Shown: piece by piece, positions 24,369 through 32,551 of the stretch
Layout of the letters: every line of letters begins with the position of its first letter
Position numbering within the stretch: the stretch's first letter is position 1
NCBI RefSeq assembly: GCF_052118845.1
Contig: NZ_JBQKGJ010000012.1
Span: 1 to 64,000 of the forward strand
Reading direction: 5' to 3'
Source: Bilifractor sp002394235
Lineage (GTDB): Bacteria > Bacillota > Clostridia > Lachnospirales > Lachnospiraceae
DNA length: 64,000 nucleotides
The notes under the pieces: model-generated
Database searches by the model: none
Told to the model about the DNA's origin: nothing
What the model saw: only the letters and a program-made list of their open reading frames with translations
Program-made: the position numbers and the translations under genes

Positions 24369-26876
24369 ATGAAGATACAAGACTGTCAGAAAATCAGTGA
24401 TAACAAGATTCGGATCCGGACAGACCGGGGACTGCTTTTCATCTCTGCCGAGACAGATAATATTATGCGCTGTGTCTATACCGGAAGAGAAGAGGAGTCT
24501 TCCGCGTCCCCTCTTCAGATCAGGCACAGCGAGTCCGCATGTCCTCTCGCTCTGGAGGTGCGTGATCTGGATCTGCAAATTTCCACAAAACTTCTCACAC
24601 TCCGGATCAGGCGGACAGACGGCTGTTTTGTCTGGATTCGAAGAAAAGATGGTTTTCAGTTGCTGGAAGAAGGAGAGAAAGAGCTTACCGGGATTCCAGT
24701 TATGAAATACTCAACCTGCGGAGAGAAGCCAGTCATCCGCAGAGTGAAAACCGTAGACGGAGAAAGAAATTTTGTTGAAAACCTGCGGGAGGTTGAGGAC
24801 CACAGAGCGTATCGGGCGAAGCTCTCGTTCCGATTCCAGCCCGGAGAACAGATCCACGGGCTTGGTCAGGGGGAAGAGGGCATCTACAACTACAGAGGCC
24901 ACACCCAGTACCTCTACCAGCACAACATGCGCATCCCGGTTCCTTTTCTGATCTCCGACAGAGGCTACGGTATCCTCGCCGACTGCGGAAGCCTCATGAC
25001 CTTTAACGACGATGAGCGAGGCTCCTATCTCTTCTGCGACACTGTGGAACAGCTGGACTATTACTTTATCTCCGGGGATTCTGCGGATGCACTCATCGAT
25101 GGATTCCGCCGGCTGACGGGGAAGGCGGCAATGCTCCCGAAGTGGGCCTTCGGATATATCCAGTCCAGGGAAAAGTATTCCACGCAGGATGAACTCGTTG
25201 AGGTTGCTGAGAAATATCGCCACATCGGCGTCGGACTTGACTGCGTCGTGCAGGACTGGAAGACCTGGCCGGCAGATGACTGGGGATGCAAGATTCTGGA
25301 CAAAACACGCTATCCGGATATCCGGGCGGCAATCGACAGGATTCACGAGCTCCATGTCCACACCATGGTGTCCGTCTGGCCGAATATGAATTACGGAACA
25401 AAAGATTATTGTGAGATGTCCGACGCAGGCTTCCTTCTCAATGACCTGGCGACCTATGACGCTTTTGACGAAAAGGCCAGAGAGCTGTACTGGAAGCAGT
25501 GCAGCCGGGAACTTTTCTCCGGCGGCTTTGATTCCTGGTGGTGTGACTCGACAGAACCTTTTTCCGGTCCGGACTGGAACGGGGAATATGAGCGGGAACC
25601 CTGGGAGCGGTTTCTTCTTGTCGGCGGCGAGCACAAGAAATTCCTCGGCGCGGACCGGGCAAATCTCTATGCTCTCGCCCACGCCAGGGGTATTTTTGAA
25701 AACCAGAGAAAGGCGGATCCGGACCGCAGAGTTCTGAATCTTACCCGCTCCGGATATGCAGGAAGCCAGAAATACGGAACGGTTCTCTGGTCCGGCGACA
25801 TCTCTGCCAGATGGGATGTTCTGAAGAAGCAGCTCCCAGAGGCGCTCAACATGGCGATGAGCGGCATGCCTTACTGGACCTTCGACATCGGTGGATTTTT
25901 CGTCGTACATGAAAACTGGTCCGGACGCGGCTGTGAGTGCAGCGGAGACCCCTCGATGAAATGGTTCTGGCGCGGCGACTACGAAAAAGGACTCGAGGAT
26001 CCGGGCTACCGGGAACTGTATGTCCGGTGGTTTGAATTCGGCTCCTTCCTCCCGATGTTCCGCTCCCACGGAACCGATGTGCCTCGTGAAATCTGGAATT
26101 TTGGAAAGCCCGGCGATCCTTTTTACGATGCACTGGAGAAGACGATCCGCACACGATATCGCCTGATGCCCTATATTTATTCCATGGCAGGCGCGGTCGT
26201 ACAGCAGAACAGCACCATGGTTCGGAGTCTGCTCTTTGATTTTTCCGATGACATCAGGGCAGCTTTGCTTGATTCTGAATATATGTTCGGAGAAAGCCTG
26301 CTGATCTGTCCGATCACCGATCCGATGTATTACGGCAGAGGCGGGGAGCATCTCAACACCCCGAAAACCTGGACAGTCTATCTGCCGGAGGGAACCGGAT
26401 GGTATGACTTCTACACGGACGACTATTATGAAGGCGGACAGACGCTGACGCTCGCGGTTTCTCTGGATCACATCCCGGTGTTTGTGCGGGCGGGAAGCAT
26501 CCTGCCGATGGAGTCCGGTCTCACCTATGCAGAGGAAGTGCCCGACACTCCCTTTGAATTTCATCTGTACCCGCTTCGCCATCCGGGGAAGAAAAGTTCC
26601 TCCGTGCACCGGATTCTGTACTATGAGGATGACGGCGACGGATATAGCTATGAAAACGGAGTTTTTCAGCAGATTCCCGTTACATGGGATGAAAAAGAAA
26701 ATCTCTTTTCCATCGGTCCGTCGCCCTTCCGTTTCAGGGGAGGTATCGCCGGCAGGGATATCCGCCTCGTATTTGCCGGCGGCGGAGAGCAGCTCTTCCG
26801 TTACCGGGGTGAAGAGCACACCGAACACCTTTCAGCTTCTTGCCGGTCACTGAGCCACATACCGGAGAAAGAATAA
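24369..26876 (+). CDS. Glycoside hydrolase family 31 alpha-glycosidase
   Basis: 835 residues with the GH31 layout: N-terminal beta-sandwich (about 1-245), TIM barrel (about 255-600) and C-terminal sandwiches. DSWWCDSTEP puts the catalytic nucleophile at Asp393, and WSGDISARWD puts the acid/base at Asp477. WWCDSTEP is closer to the XylS alpha-xylosidase branch than to the classic WLDMNEP alpha-glucosidases, so the substrate may be alpha-xyloside or an unusual alpha-glucoside. There is no signal peptide, so it acts on imported oligosaccharides. It is followed by a UroD-fold gene in the same direction. AGAAAGAGAAAATCCAGA precedes the ATG, a weak ribosome site. Confidence 0.88.
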   Translation: MKIQDCQKISDNKIRIRTDRGLLFISAETDNIMRCVYTGREEESSASPLQIRHSESACPLALEVRDLDLQISTKLLTLRIRRTDGCFVWIRRKDGFQLLEEGEKELTGIPVMKYSTCGEKPVIRRVKTVDGERNFVENLREVEDHRAYRAKLSFRFQPGEQIHGLGQGEEGIYNYRGHTQYLYQHNMRIPVPFLISDRGYGILADCGSLMTFNDDERGSYLFCDTVEQLDYYFISGDSADALIDGFRRLTGKAAMLPKWAFGYIQSREKYSTQDELVEVAEKYRHIGVGLDCVVQDWKTWPADDWGCKILDKTRYPDIRAAIDRIHELHVHTMVSVWPNMNYGTKDYCEMSDAGFLLNDLATYDAFDEKARELYWKQCSRELFSGGFDSWWCDSTEPFSGPDWNGEYEREPWERFLLVGGEHKKFLGADRANLYALAHARGIFENQRKADPDRRVLNLTRSGYAGSQKYGTVLWSGDISARWDVLKKQLPEALNMAMSGMPYWTFDIGGFFVVHENWSGRGCECSGDPSMKWFWRGDYEKGLEDPGYRELYVRWFEFGSFLPMFRSHGTDVPREIWNFGKPGDPFYDALEKTIRTRYRLMPYIYSMAGAVVQQNSTMVRSLLFDFSDDIRAALLDSEYMFGESLLICPITDPMYYGRGGEHLNTPKTWTVYLPEGTGWYDFYTDDYYEGGQTLTLAVSLDHIPVFVRAGSILPMESGLTYAEEVPDTPFEFHLYPLRHPGKKSSSVHRILYYEDDGDGYSYENGVFQQIPVTWDEKENLFSIGPSPFRFRGGIAGRDIRLVFAGGGEQLFRYRGEEHTEHLSASCRSLSHIPEKE

Positions 26877-26963
26877 CATACGAAAGGAAGCGCACAAATA
26901 ATCAGGCGTGGAACAACACCCTCGAATAATCGATTGATATACAGGCCCTGAAATAAATCCGCA

Positions 26964-26993
26964 AACAAAAGATCTCCAATTCAGAGATTTGTT
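26964..26993 (+). promoter_or_regulatory. Weak hairpin before the UroD-fold gene
   Basis: AACAA...ATCTC pairs with GAGAT...TTGTT with a small bulge, followed by ATTTC. It may be a weak terminator or a processing hairpin between the GH31 and UroD-fold genes. Confidence 0.35.
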
Positions 26994-27031
26994 ATTTCAA
27001 GCCATAAAAAAGCAAAGTAAAGGAGAATGCA

Positions 27032-28222
27032 ATGCAATACAAAGACAACTGGGATGAAACAAAAAAGAAATTTGACGGCTGGTGGCATCAGAGCAATACC
27101 GGAAGACCGCTGATGCACATCGTCGCGAGAAAACCGGAAATCGAACACCTATCCGATGGTCAGCCGCATGAGGGCGGAATGGATCAGGTCTTCTGCCAGG
27201 GCCTGTATTATGATCTGCCCGAGAATCTCAAATGGAAAGATATGGAGGACAAATACATGAACCCGGAGCGCATGGTTCTCCGGTACCGCGACTTCTGCGA
27301 AAAGCATCTGTTCCTCGGAGAAGCATTCCCGAACATGGAGACTAACTTCGGACCGGGCTCCGTCGCGGCTTATCTCGGCTCTGATATCGGATTCAAGGAG
27401 GATACGGTCTGGTTCAAGCCCTGCATCGACGAAGATGACGACTGGGAAGACGTTCCGCCGTTGAAATTTGACCCGGAGAATAAATGGCTTCGCAGACATC
27501 TCGAAGTGGTCGAAGGCTGCAGAAAATTCGCGGGCAATGATTTTTGCCTGGATATGCCGGATCTCATGGAAAACGTTGATGTGCTTTCCTCTCTCCGGGG
27601 CGCCCAGACCCTCATGATGGATATGATTGAGGATCCGGACTCCATTGAGGAGCGGGTCGGACAGGTGACCGACGCATATTTTGAGTTCTTTGACCGTTTT
27701 TATGATCTCGTCAGAACTCCTGACGGAGGCAATTCCTATTCCTGCTTCCAGATCTGGGCTCCGGGAAGAATGGCAAAGCTTCAGTGTGACGCCTCAGCCA
27801 TGATGTCGGTTGACTTCTTTGACGAATTTGTTCTGGACTCGCTGAAAAAACAGACACAGAAGCTCGATTATGCCATGTATCATCTGGATGGCCCCGGCGC
27901 CATCCGCCATCTTGATCATCTTATGGAAATTCCCGGCATCAATGCCCTTCAGTGGACACCGGGAGACACCGGTCCGGACGGCACTTACGAAGAGTGGGAC
28001 AAGATCTATGACAAGGTAATTGCCTCCGGCAAATCCCTGTGGATCAAGGTATACAGCGGCGGCTTTGACGACTGGATCCGGAACTGCGACAGAATCGTCC
28101 GTAAATACGGCTCCGCGTCCATCATGTTCTATTACCCGGAGATGTCTCTGTCACAAGCTGAGCAGCTTCTGAAATACGCGGAAGAAAACTGGTCGGATAT
28201 CAAAGGATCCTTCCGCGGATAA
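27032..28222 (+). CDS. Uroporphyrinogen decarboxylase-fold protein of unknown substrate
   Basis: 396 residues. The middle and C-terminal parts (IWAPGRMAKLQCDASAMMS near 247-265, FDEFVLDSLKKQTQKLD, YHLDGPGAIRHLDHLMEIPG near 288-307, LQWTPGD) match the barrel of the UroD/MtaA superfamily, many of which act with corrinoid proteins as methyltransferases. Such genes are often labelled trimethylamine corrinoid protein 2, but no corrinoid-binding DXHXXG motif is present. It lies 155 bases after the GH31 gene, so a sugar-linked role is possible. AAAGGAG precedes the ATG. True heme synthesis seems unlikely, as the N-terminal UroD motif is absent. Confidence 0.65.
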   Translation: MQYKDNWDETKKKFDGWWHQSNTGRPLMHIVARKPEIEHLSDGQPHEGGMDQVFCQGLYYDLPENLKWKDMEDKYMNPERMVLRYRDFCEKHLFLGEAFPNMETNFGPGSVAAYLGSDIGFKEDTVWFKPCIDEDDDWEDVPPLKFDPENKWLRRHLEVVEGCRKFAGNDFCLDMPDLMENVDVLSSLRGAQTLMMDMIEDPDSIEERVGQVTDAYFEFFDRFYDLVRTPDGGNSYSCFQIWAPGRMAKLQCDASAMMSVDFFDEFVLDSLKKQTQKLDYAMYHLDGPGAIRHLDHLMEIPGINALQWTPGDTGPDGTYEEWDKIYDKVIASGKSLWIKVYSGGFDDWIRNCDRIVRKYGSASIMFYYPEMSLSQAEQLLKYAEENWSDIKGSFRG

Positions 28223-28228
28223 TTTCTA

Positions 28229-28666
28229 TCAGGATCTTCCGGTGCTTCCGAAGCCGCCTTCTCCCCGTTCCGTCTCGCCGAGCTGTTCCACCTCCTCAAA
28301 CTCGGCGGGAAGGAAGGGAAGGATCACAAGCTGCGCAATCCGCTCTCCCGGAGTCACACAGCGCGCTGTCTCGCCGTCATTGTGAACAGCGATCATAAAG
28401 GGGCCCCGGTAATCCGCGTCAACCACACCGACACAGTTTGCGGGTCGGAGAGATTCCTTTGCGGCAAGTCCGCTTCTTGCAAAAATAGCTCCGAAATATC
28501 CTTCCGGGATCTCCATCGATAAGCCTGTGCCAACCATAACCGTTGCGTGAGGCTCAATTTCCACCGGTGTTTCCACGTCTGCATAAAGATCGTAACCCGC
28601 AGCCGATGCGCTTCCGCGCGTCGGCATCTTGGCGGTATCGGTCAGTTTCTTCACTTTGATTTTCAT
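28229..28666 (-). CDS. dut: dUTP diphosphatase
   Basis: Hydrolyses dUTP to dUMP, keeping uracil out of DNA and supplying thymidylate synthesis. 145 residues with all five trimeric dUTPase motifs: AAGYDLYAD (about 22-30), FARSGLAAK (about 63-71), GVVDADYRG (about 80-88), GERIAQLVI (about 107-115) and a C-terminal GEGGFGSTGRS arm that closes over the active site. The start overlaps the stop of the upstream DUF1292 gene (ATGA), so the two are translationally coupled. It converges on the UroD-fold gene with only six bases between stops. Confidence 0.95.
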   Translation of the reverse strand: MKIKVKKLTDTAKMPTRGSASAAGYDLYADVETPVEIEPHATVMVGTGLSMEIPEGYFGAIFARSGLAAKESLRPANCVGVVDADYRGPFMIAVHNDGETARCVTPGERIAQLVILPFLPAEFEEVEQLGETERGEGGFGSTGRS

Positions 28667-29010
28667 GTTTCATCCTCCGTAAGGTCAATATTTTTCGTCA
28701 TGGCTTCGAAAATCGCCGAAGCTTCTCTGTATTCATCCTCACTTTCAATCTGTGTCACAACCGGTGCGCCTTCATCATCTGTATCAAAATGATACAGATA
28801 CGCCGTACCTTTCGTACTTCCGTCCTCCGGAATCAGAACGATATATTTCTGCGCTGGTGTCTGGAAGATCCTGACGATTGTGCATCTCACGTCCCTTCCG
28901 TCCTCATAGGTCAGTGTCAGGCTTTCCTTGTCCGTATCGATAAAAGAGCAGCCCTCCGTGCGGGCCGCACCTTCCGGCGCATGATTCTTCTGTTCTCTTT
29001 CTTCCGCCAT
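28663..29010 (-). CDS. DUF1292 family protein
   Basis: A 115-residue acidic protein. The core (about 27-100: CSFIDTDKESLTLTYEDG, IFQTPAQKYIVLIPED, YLYHFDTDDEG, EDEYREASAIFEAM) is the DUF1292 domain common in Firmicutes, usually a small cytosolic protein of unknown role found near RNA or DNA metabolism genes. The ATG at 29010 is chosen because GGAGG precedes it by seven bases; an ATG four codons earlier lies on that site. It overlaps dut by four bases. Immediately upstream lie tandem 36-38 bp repeats, from which a longer reading frame would draw a false N-terminus. Confidence 0.8.
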   Translation of the reverse strand: MAEEREQKNHAPEGAARTEGCSFIDTDKESLTLTYEDGRDVRCTIVRIFQTPAQKYIVLIPEDGSTKGTAYLYHFDTDDEGAPVVTQIESEDEYREASAIFEAMTKNIDLTEDET

Positions 29011-29021
29011 ATTTTCCTCCA

Positions 29022-29171
29022 TTTCAGACTGTTGAGCCAGCCATCCATTTCCTTCTGTTTCAGGCTGCCCTGAGCCGGCCATCCGCTTCCCTCTGGTTCA
29101 GACTGCCTTGAGCCAGCCATCCATTTCCTTCTGTTTCAGGCTGCCTTGAGCCGGCCATTTAATTCCTTCTG
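29022..29171. repeat. Four tandem units of 36-38 bp
   Basis: Units begin at 29022, 29058, 29096 and 29134 with T/GTTCAGA/GCTG and end in CCTTCTG or a variant. Units 1 and 3 share AGACTG and GAGCCAGCC, units 2 and 4 share AGGCTG and GAGCCGGCC. The array is therefore a duplicated two-unit block of about 75 bases. It covers the region upstream of the DUF1292-dut operon. Confidence 0.9.
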
Positions 29172-29279
29172 ATTGTACCTGTTTCCGGAGCATGTTACAA
29201 TACTTCACAGAAAGATCTGTCCCTCCGGAGGCCATACTGTTAAGCCGATGCCTGATATTCTCCGTGGACAGTACGGTAA

Positions 29280-29365
29280 GACGCACATGCCCCGCAGGCG
29301 TGGCACCACAATATGCATATGCTGCGGATTGCTCCGTGCTTTGCACTCTCGCAATCCACAGGGTA
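29280..29365. repeat. Copy of the CGGATTGCTCCGTGC repeat modules
   Basis: ATGCCCCGCAGGCGTGGCAC, ATATGCTGCGGATTGCTCCG and CTCTCGCAATCCACAGG match the modules at 24060-24200 and 56802-56870. The start codon of the GTPase-nuclease gene follows 24 bases later. Confidence 0.65.
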
Positions 29366-29388
29366 TGAGCAGAACAGAAGGATAAGCA

Positions 29389-32235
29389 ATGAGCAGCAGA
29401 CATATCACAGCAGGAATTCTGGCACATGTAGACGCGGGAAAGACAACCCTTTCCGAAAGTCTTCTGTACCTGTCCGGAAAAATACAGAAACAGGGAAGAG
29501 TCGATCATAAAGATGCCTATCTTGATACCTGGCAGCTGGAGAAAGACAGGGGCATCACTATTTTTTCCAAGCAGGCGGAGCTCTCTTTCGGCGGCACCGA
29601 CGGGCTCTCCGTAACCCTTCTGGACACACCGGGTCATATCGATTTTTCGCCGGAAACAGAGCGGGTTCTTCAGGTTCTAGACTACGCAATCCTGGTTATC
29701 AGCGCGGCGGATGGCGTCACCGGGCAGGTCCGGAATCTCTGGAATCTTCTCGCACATTACAGAATTCCGACATTTCTTTTCGTAAATAAGATGGATCAGC
29801 CGGGTGCGGACACCGCGGACCTTCTCCGCGATATCCGGGATAATCTCGGCTCGCAATGCGTGGATTTTACCGGAGTTCAGTTTGATCCGGTGCTTCAGAT
29901 CCCGGGAAGTCAGGCGGAGAATATTGCTGTCTGCGATGACCGTGTTCTGGAGCACTATCTGGAGACGGAAGAGATCCTGGAGGACGATCTCCGCGCCATG
30001 ATCCGGGACCGGAAGCTCTTTCCCGTTTTCTTCGGATCTGCGCTGCGAAATGAAGGCGTCAGCGCGCTGATGCGGGCGATGGACGCTCTTGCACTGATGA
30101 AACATTATCCGGACGAATTCGGCGCGCGAATTTTCAAGATATCCCGCGATGATTCCGGAAACCGTCTGACCTGGATGAAAATCACCGGAGGCAGTCTCAG
30201 GGTTCGTTCTGTCATCTCTGTCAGGAATGAGGACAGCACAGAGAGCAGCGGAGAGAACACGGAGCAGAAGGTCAACCAGATCCGTATCTACTCCGGCAAA
30301 AGCTTCGTGCAGGTGCCCCAGGTGGACGCGGGTTTTGTCTGTGCGGTTACCGGACCTGACGAAACCCGGATCGGAATGGGTCTCGGCTTTGAGCATGACT
30401 CGGATGCATCTGTTCTCCAGCCGGTATGGAAGAGCCGCATCCTTCTTGCGCCGGACCAGGACAGAGCCGAAGCTCTCCGGAATCTTCGGGTTCTTGAGGA
30501 GGAAGAGCCGCTTCTTCACATTGACCAGGACGATGCCTCCGGTGAGATTTCCGCCCGTATCATGGGAAAGGTCCAGATGGAAATTCTGAGGGAGCTCTGT
30601 GCGCAGCGGTTCGGCATGCGGATTGATTTCGCACAGCCGTCAATCATGTACAAAGAGACCATAGCGGATTCCGTCGAGGGCGTAGGGCATTACGAACCTC
30701 TGCGGCATTATGCAGAGGTGCATCTTCTGATGGAACCCGGCGAGCCGGGAAGCGGGCTTGTCCTGGAATCCGACTGCAGCACTGATGATCTGGCGCTCAA
30801 CTGGCAGCGCCTTATCCTGTCTCATCTGGAGGAGCAGCCGTTTCCGGGCGTTCTGACAGGATCGGAAATCACAGATATTAAGATCACCGTGATCGGCGGA
30901 AGAGCATCGGAAAAGCATACCTCCGGAGGTGACTTCCGACAGGCGACACACAGAGCTGTCCGTCAGGGTCTGATGATGGCAAAAAATGTGCTCCTTGAGC
31001 CGGTCCTGCGGCTTCACGCCGAACTGCCGTCAGGGAGCATGGGCCGCTTTATGACAGACATACAGAGAATGGAGGGATCCGCGGATCTTCGCGAGAACGA
31101 CGGCACCACCGCGATCATCACAGGTTCTGTGCCTGCCGCGGCCATCGGGGATTATCAGCAGGATTTCATGTCCTATACCCACGGACACGGAAGACTGAGC
31201 CTGACACTCAGGGGGTATGAGCCCTGCCGCCATTCCGAAGAGGTGATTCTCGAGAAGGGTTATGATCCGGAGGCAGATACGGATCACCCGTCCTCCTCTG
31301 TATTCTGCTCCCATGGAGCCGGAATCCGGGTACCGTGGGATCAGGTCCGCGACTACATGCACATCGACACCGGATGGCGTCCGGATATGAAATGGCTCAC
31401 CGAAGAAGACCAGGCACTCTGCACTGACGGTCCGAAGACGGAGAATACGGAAAATACCGGAGGGAAGAAAATTTTTTCCGCCGGATGGCAGAAAAAGCAC
31501 AGGACAAAAGAAAAATCATGGACAGAAGAGCAGCGCACCCGCGAAAACGAGGAAAATGAGCTGCAGCAGATTTTTGAAAAAACCTACAGTGGATCCAGCT
31601 GGAACACCCCTATCCACAGCGTTGCGAACAGCTATTCAAATGAAACCGGCATATGGAGCCGTGACGGCTCTTTGGAAAAAGCGGAGCGGGACAGAACAGA
31701 GAAGAATAAATCGGAGAGCAGCAGAACAGCGGCTGTAAAGTCTGCTGGTGAACAGACCTCCTCCGGCAAAAATCGACGGTCCGGAACTTCCGGAGCCGCT
31801 TCAAAAAAGGAAGATTACCTGCTGGTTGACGGATACAACATCATCTTCAGCTGGGAAGAGCTCCGCAGCCTTGCGGCGTCCGGCATGGATGCCGCAAGAG
31901 ACCGGCTGATCGACATTCTGAGCAACTTCCACGGCACAAGATCCGGTACGCTGATTCTGGTTTTTGATGCGTATAAGGTGCCTGGCGGGAGAGGCGCGGT
32001 CTGCCATTACCATAACATCTATGTCGTTTACACGAAGGAAGCGGAAACTGCAGACGCCTACATTGAAAAGACCGTACATAAAATCGGAAAGCAGGGCAAT
32101 GTCACCGTCGCGACCTCCGACGGCCTTGAACAGGTGATCATCTTCGGTGAAGGCGCGCGTCGAATGTCTGCCCGGGAACTGCTTCTGGAAGTAGAGGCCT
32201 CCAGGAAGGAACTTCGTTCGAGCTACAATTTATAA
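29389..32235 (+). CDS. Tet(M)-like translation GTPase fused to a Rae1/YacP-type NYN nuclease domain
   Basis: 948 residues in one frame. Residues 1 to about 690 are an EF-G-like factor of the Tet(M)/ribosomal-protection branch: G1 AHVDAGKTT (12-20), G2 RGITI (54-58), G3 DTPGH (79-83), G4 NKMD (133-136), then translation-factor domains II-V. Residues about 690-805 form a charged, Ser/Glu/Lys-rich linker. Residues 806-948 are an NYN/PIN-like domain close to Bacillus subtilis Rae1 (YacP): YLLVDGYNII (Asp814), LVFDAYK (Asp860), TKEAETAD (Glu886, Asp889), TSDGLEQ (Asp911) and the ARELLLEVE end. Rae1 is a ribosome-associated endonuclease that cuts mRNA in the A site. The fusion therefore suggests GTPase-driven placement of a nuclease on the ribosome. 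AAGGA precedes the ATG. True tetracycline resistance is not implied. Confidence 0.88.
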   Translation: MSSRHITAGILAHVDAGKTTLSESLLYLSGKIQKQGRVDHKDAYLDTWQLEKDRGITIFSKQAELSFGGTDGLSVTLLDTPGHIDFSPETERVLQVLDYAILVISAADGVTGQVRNLWNLLAHYRIPTFLFVNKMDQPGADTADLLRDIRDNLGSQCVDFTGVQFDPVLQIPGSQAENIAVCDDRVLEHYLETEEILEDDLRAMIRDRKLFPVFFGSALRNEGVSALMRAMDALALMKHYPDEFGARIFKISRDDSGNRLTWMKITGGSLRVRSVISVRNEDSTESSGENTEQKVNQIRIYSGKSFVQVPQVDAGFVCAVTGPDETRIGMGLGFEHDSDASVLQPVWKSRILLAPDQDRAEALRNLRVLEEEEPLLHIDQDDASGEISARIMGKVQMEILRELCAQRFGMRIDFAQPSIMYKETIADSVEGVGHYEPLRHYAEVHLLMEPGEPGSGLVLESDCSTDDLALNWQRLILSHLEEQPFPGVLTGSEITDIKITVIGGRASEKHTSGGDFRQATHRAVRQGLMMAKNVLLEPVLRLHAELPSGSMGRFMTDIQRMEGSADLRENDGTTAIITGSVPAAAIGDYQQDFMSYTHGHGRLSLTLRGYEPCRHSEEVILEKGYDPEADTDHPSSSVFCSHGAGIRVPWDQVRDYMHIDTGWRPDMKWLTEEDQALCTDGPKTENTENTGGKKIFSAGWQKKHRTKEKSWTEEQRTRENEENELQQIFEKTYSGSSWNTPIHSVANSYSNETGIWSRDGSLEKAERDRTEKNKSESSRTAAVKSAGEQTSSGKNRRSGTSGAASKKEDYLLVDGYNIIFSWEELRSLAASGMDAARDRLIDILSNFHGTRSGTLILVFDAYKVPGGRGAVCHYHNIYVVYTKEAETADAYIEKTVHKIGKQGNVTVATSDGLEQVIIFGEGARRMSARELLLEVEASRKELRSSYNL

Positions 32236-32356
32236 TTACCTTTGATAACGGACTTTTATTAGTGTATTGATAATGGTCTTCTATAATAGCTTTCGATTAC
32301 AGCCTTCATAATGGCCTTCAAGATACAGAATCTGACTTTCCCTGTATCCTGTCCTG

Positions 32357-32365
32357 TGATATAAT
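32357..32365 (+). promoter_or_regulatory. Extended -10 promoter of the TetR gene
   Basis: TGATATAAT (32357-32365) is a perfect extended -10 box; the -35 region (TTTCCC at 32337) is poor. It predicts a 180-base leader that includes the structured element at 32428-32527. Confidence 0.55.
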
Positions 32366-32427
32366 TGGAACAGTTTTTGGAATGTGTTACCGGATAAATA
32401 TCTGTACCTATTTGATATTTATTTACA

Positions 32428-32527
32428 AGATCAGACACCTCTGCCTGCCATAAGCCGGCAACGGTCTGCTGCATGCCCGGCGTGCAGAAGGCCCTGCGTC
32501 GATCTGACGCAGGCTGGTGTCTGATTT
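32428..32527 (+). ncRNA. Candidate structured leader RNA, three hairpins closed by a 10-bp stem
   Basis: ATCAGACACC (32430-32439) pairs perfectly with GGTGTCTGAT (32516-32525), extendable by G-T and A-T pairs to 32428/32527. Inside are three local hairpins: TGCC/GGCA (32446-32460), CTGCATGC/GCGTGCAG (32469-32487) and CCTGCGTC/GACGCAGG (32493-32513). The element lies between an extended -10 promoter and the ribosome site (AGGAGA, 32538) of the TetR gene. A closed multi-helix junction in a leader is the usual shape of a riboswitch or protein-binding leader. It does not match a riboswitch class that I can recall. Confidence 0.5.
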
Positions 32528-32551
32528 CAGAATGGACAGGAGAGTGATTTT

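Larger units (their letters stand above)
32236..32551. other. Spacer and leader before the TetR gene
   Basis: The first 100 bases are AT-rich with repeated ATAATGG-C/TTTC words (32270 and 32309). An extended -10 promoter and a structured leader candidate follow. Nothing here looks coding. Confidence 0.6.

Noticed and set aside
24711..26828. 705-codon open frame antisense to the GH31 gene
   Set aside because: It lacks a ribosome binding site, its translation resembles no protein family, and it is the mirror of a strongly coding frame in GC-rich sequence.
29022..29171. CRISPR array
   Set aside because: Units of 36-38 bp are directly abutted with no spacers between them and there are no cas genes.
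29389..32235. Acquired tetracycline resistance gene
   Set aside because: The Tet(M)-like part is diverged, fused to a nuclease domain and not accompanied by conjugative transposon genes.
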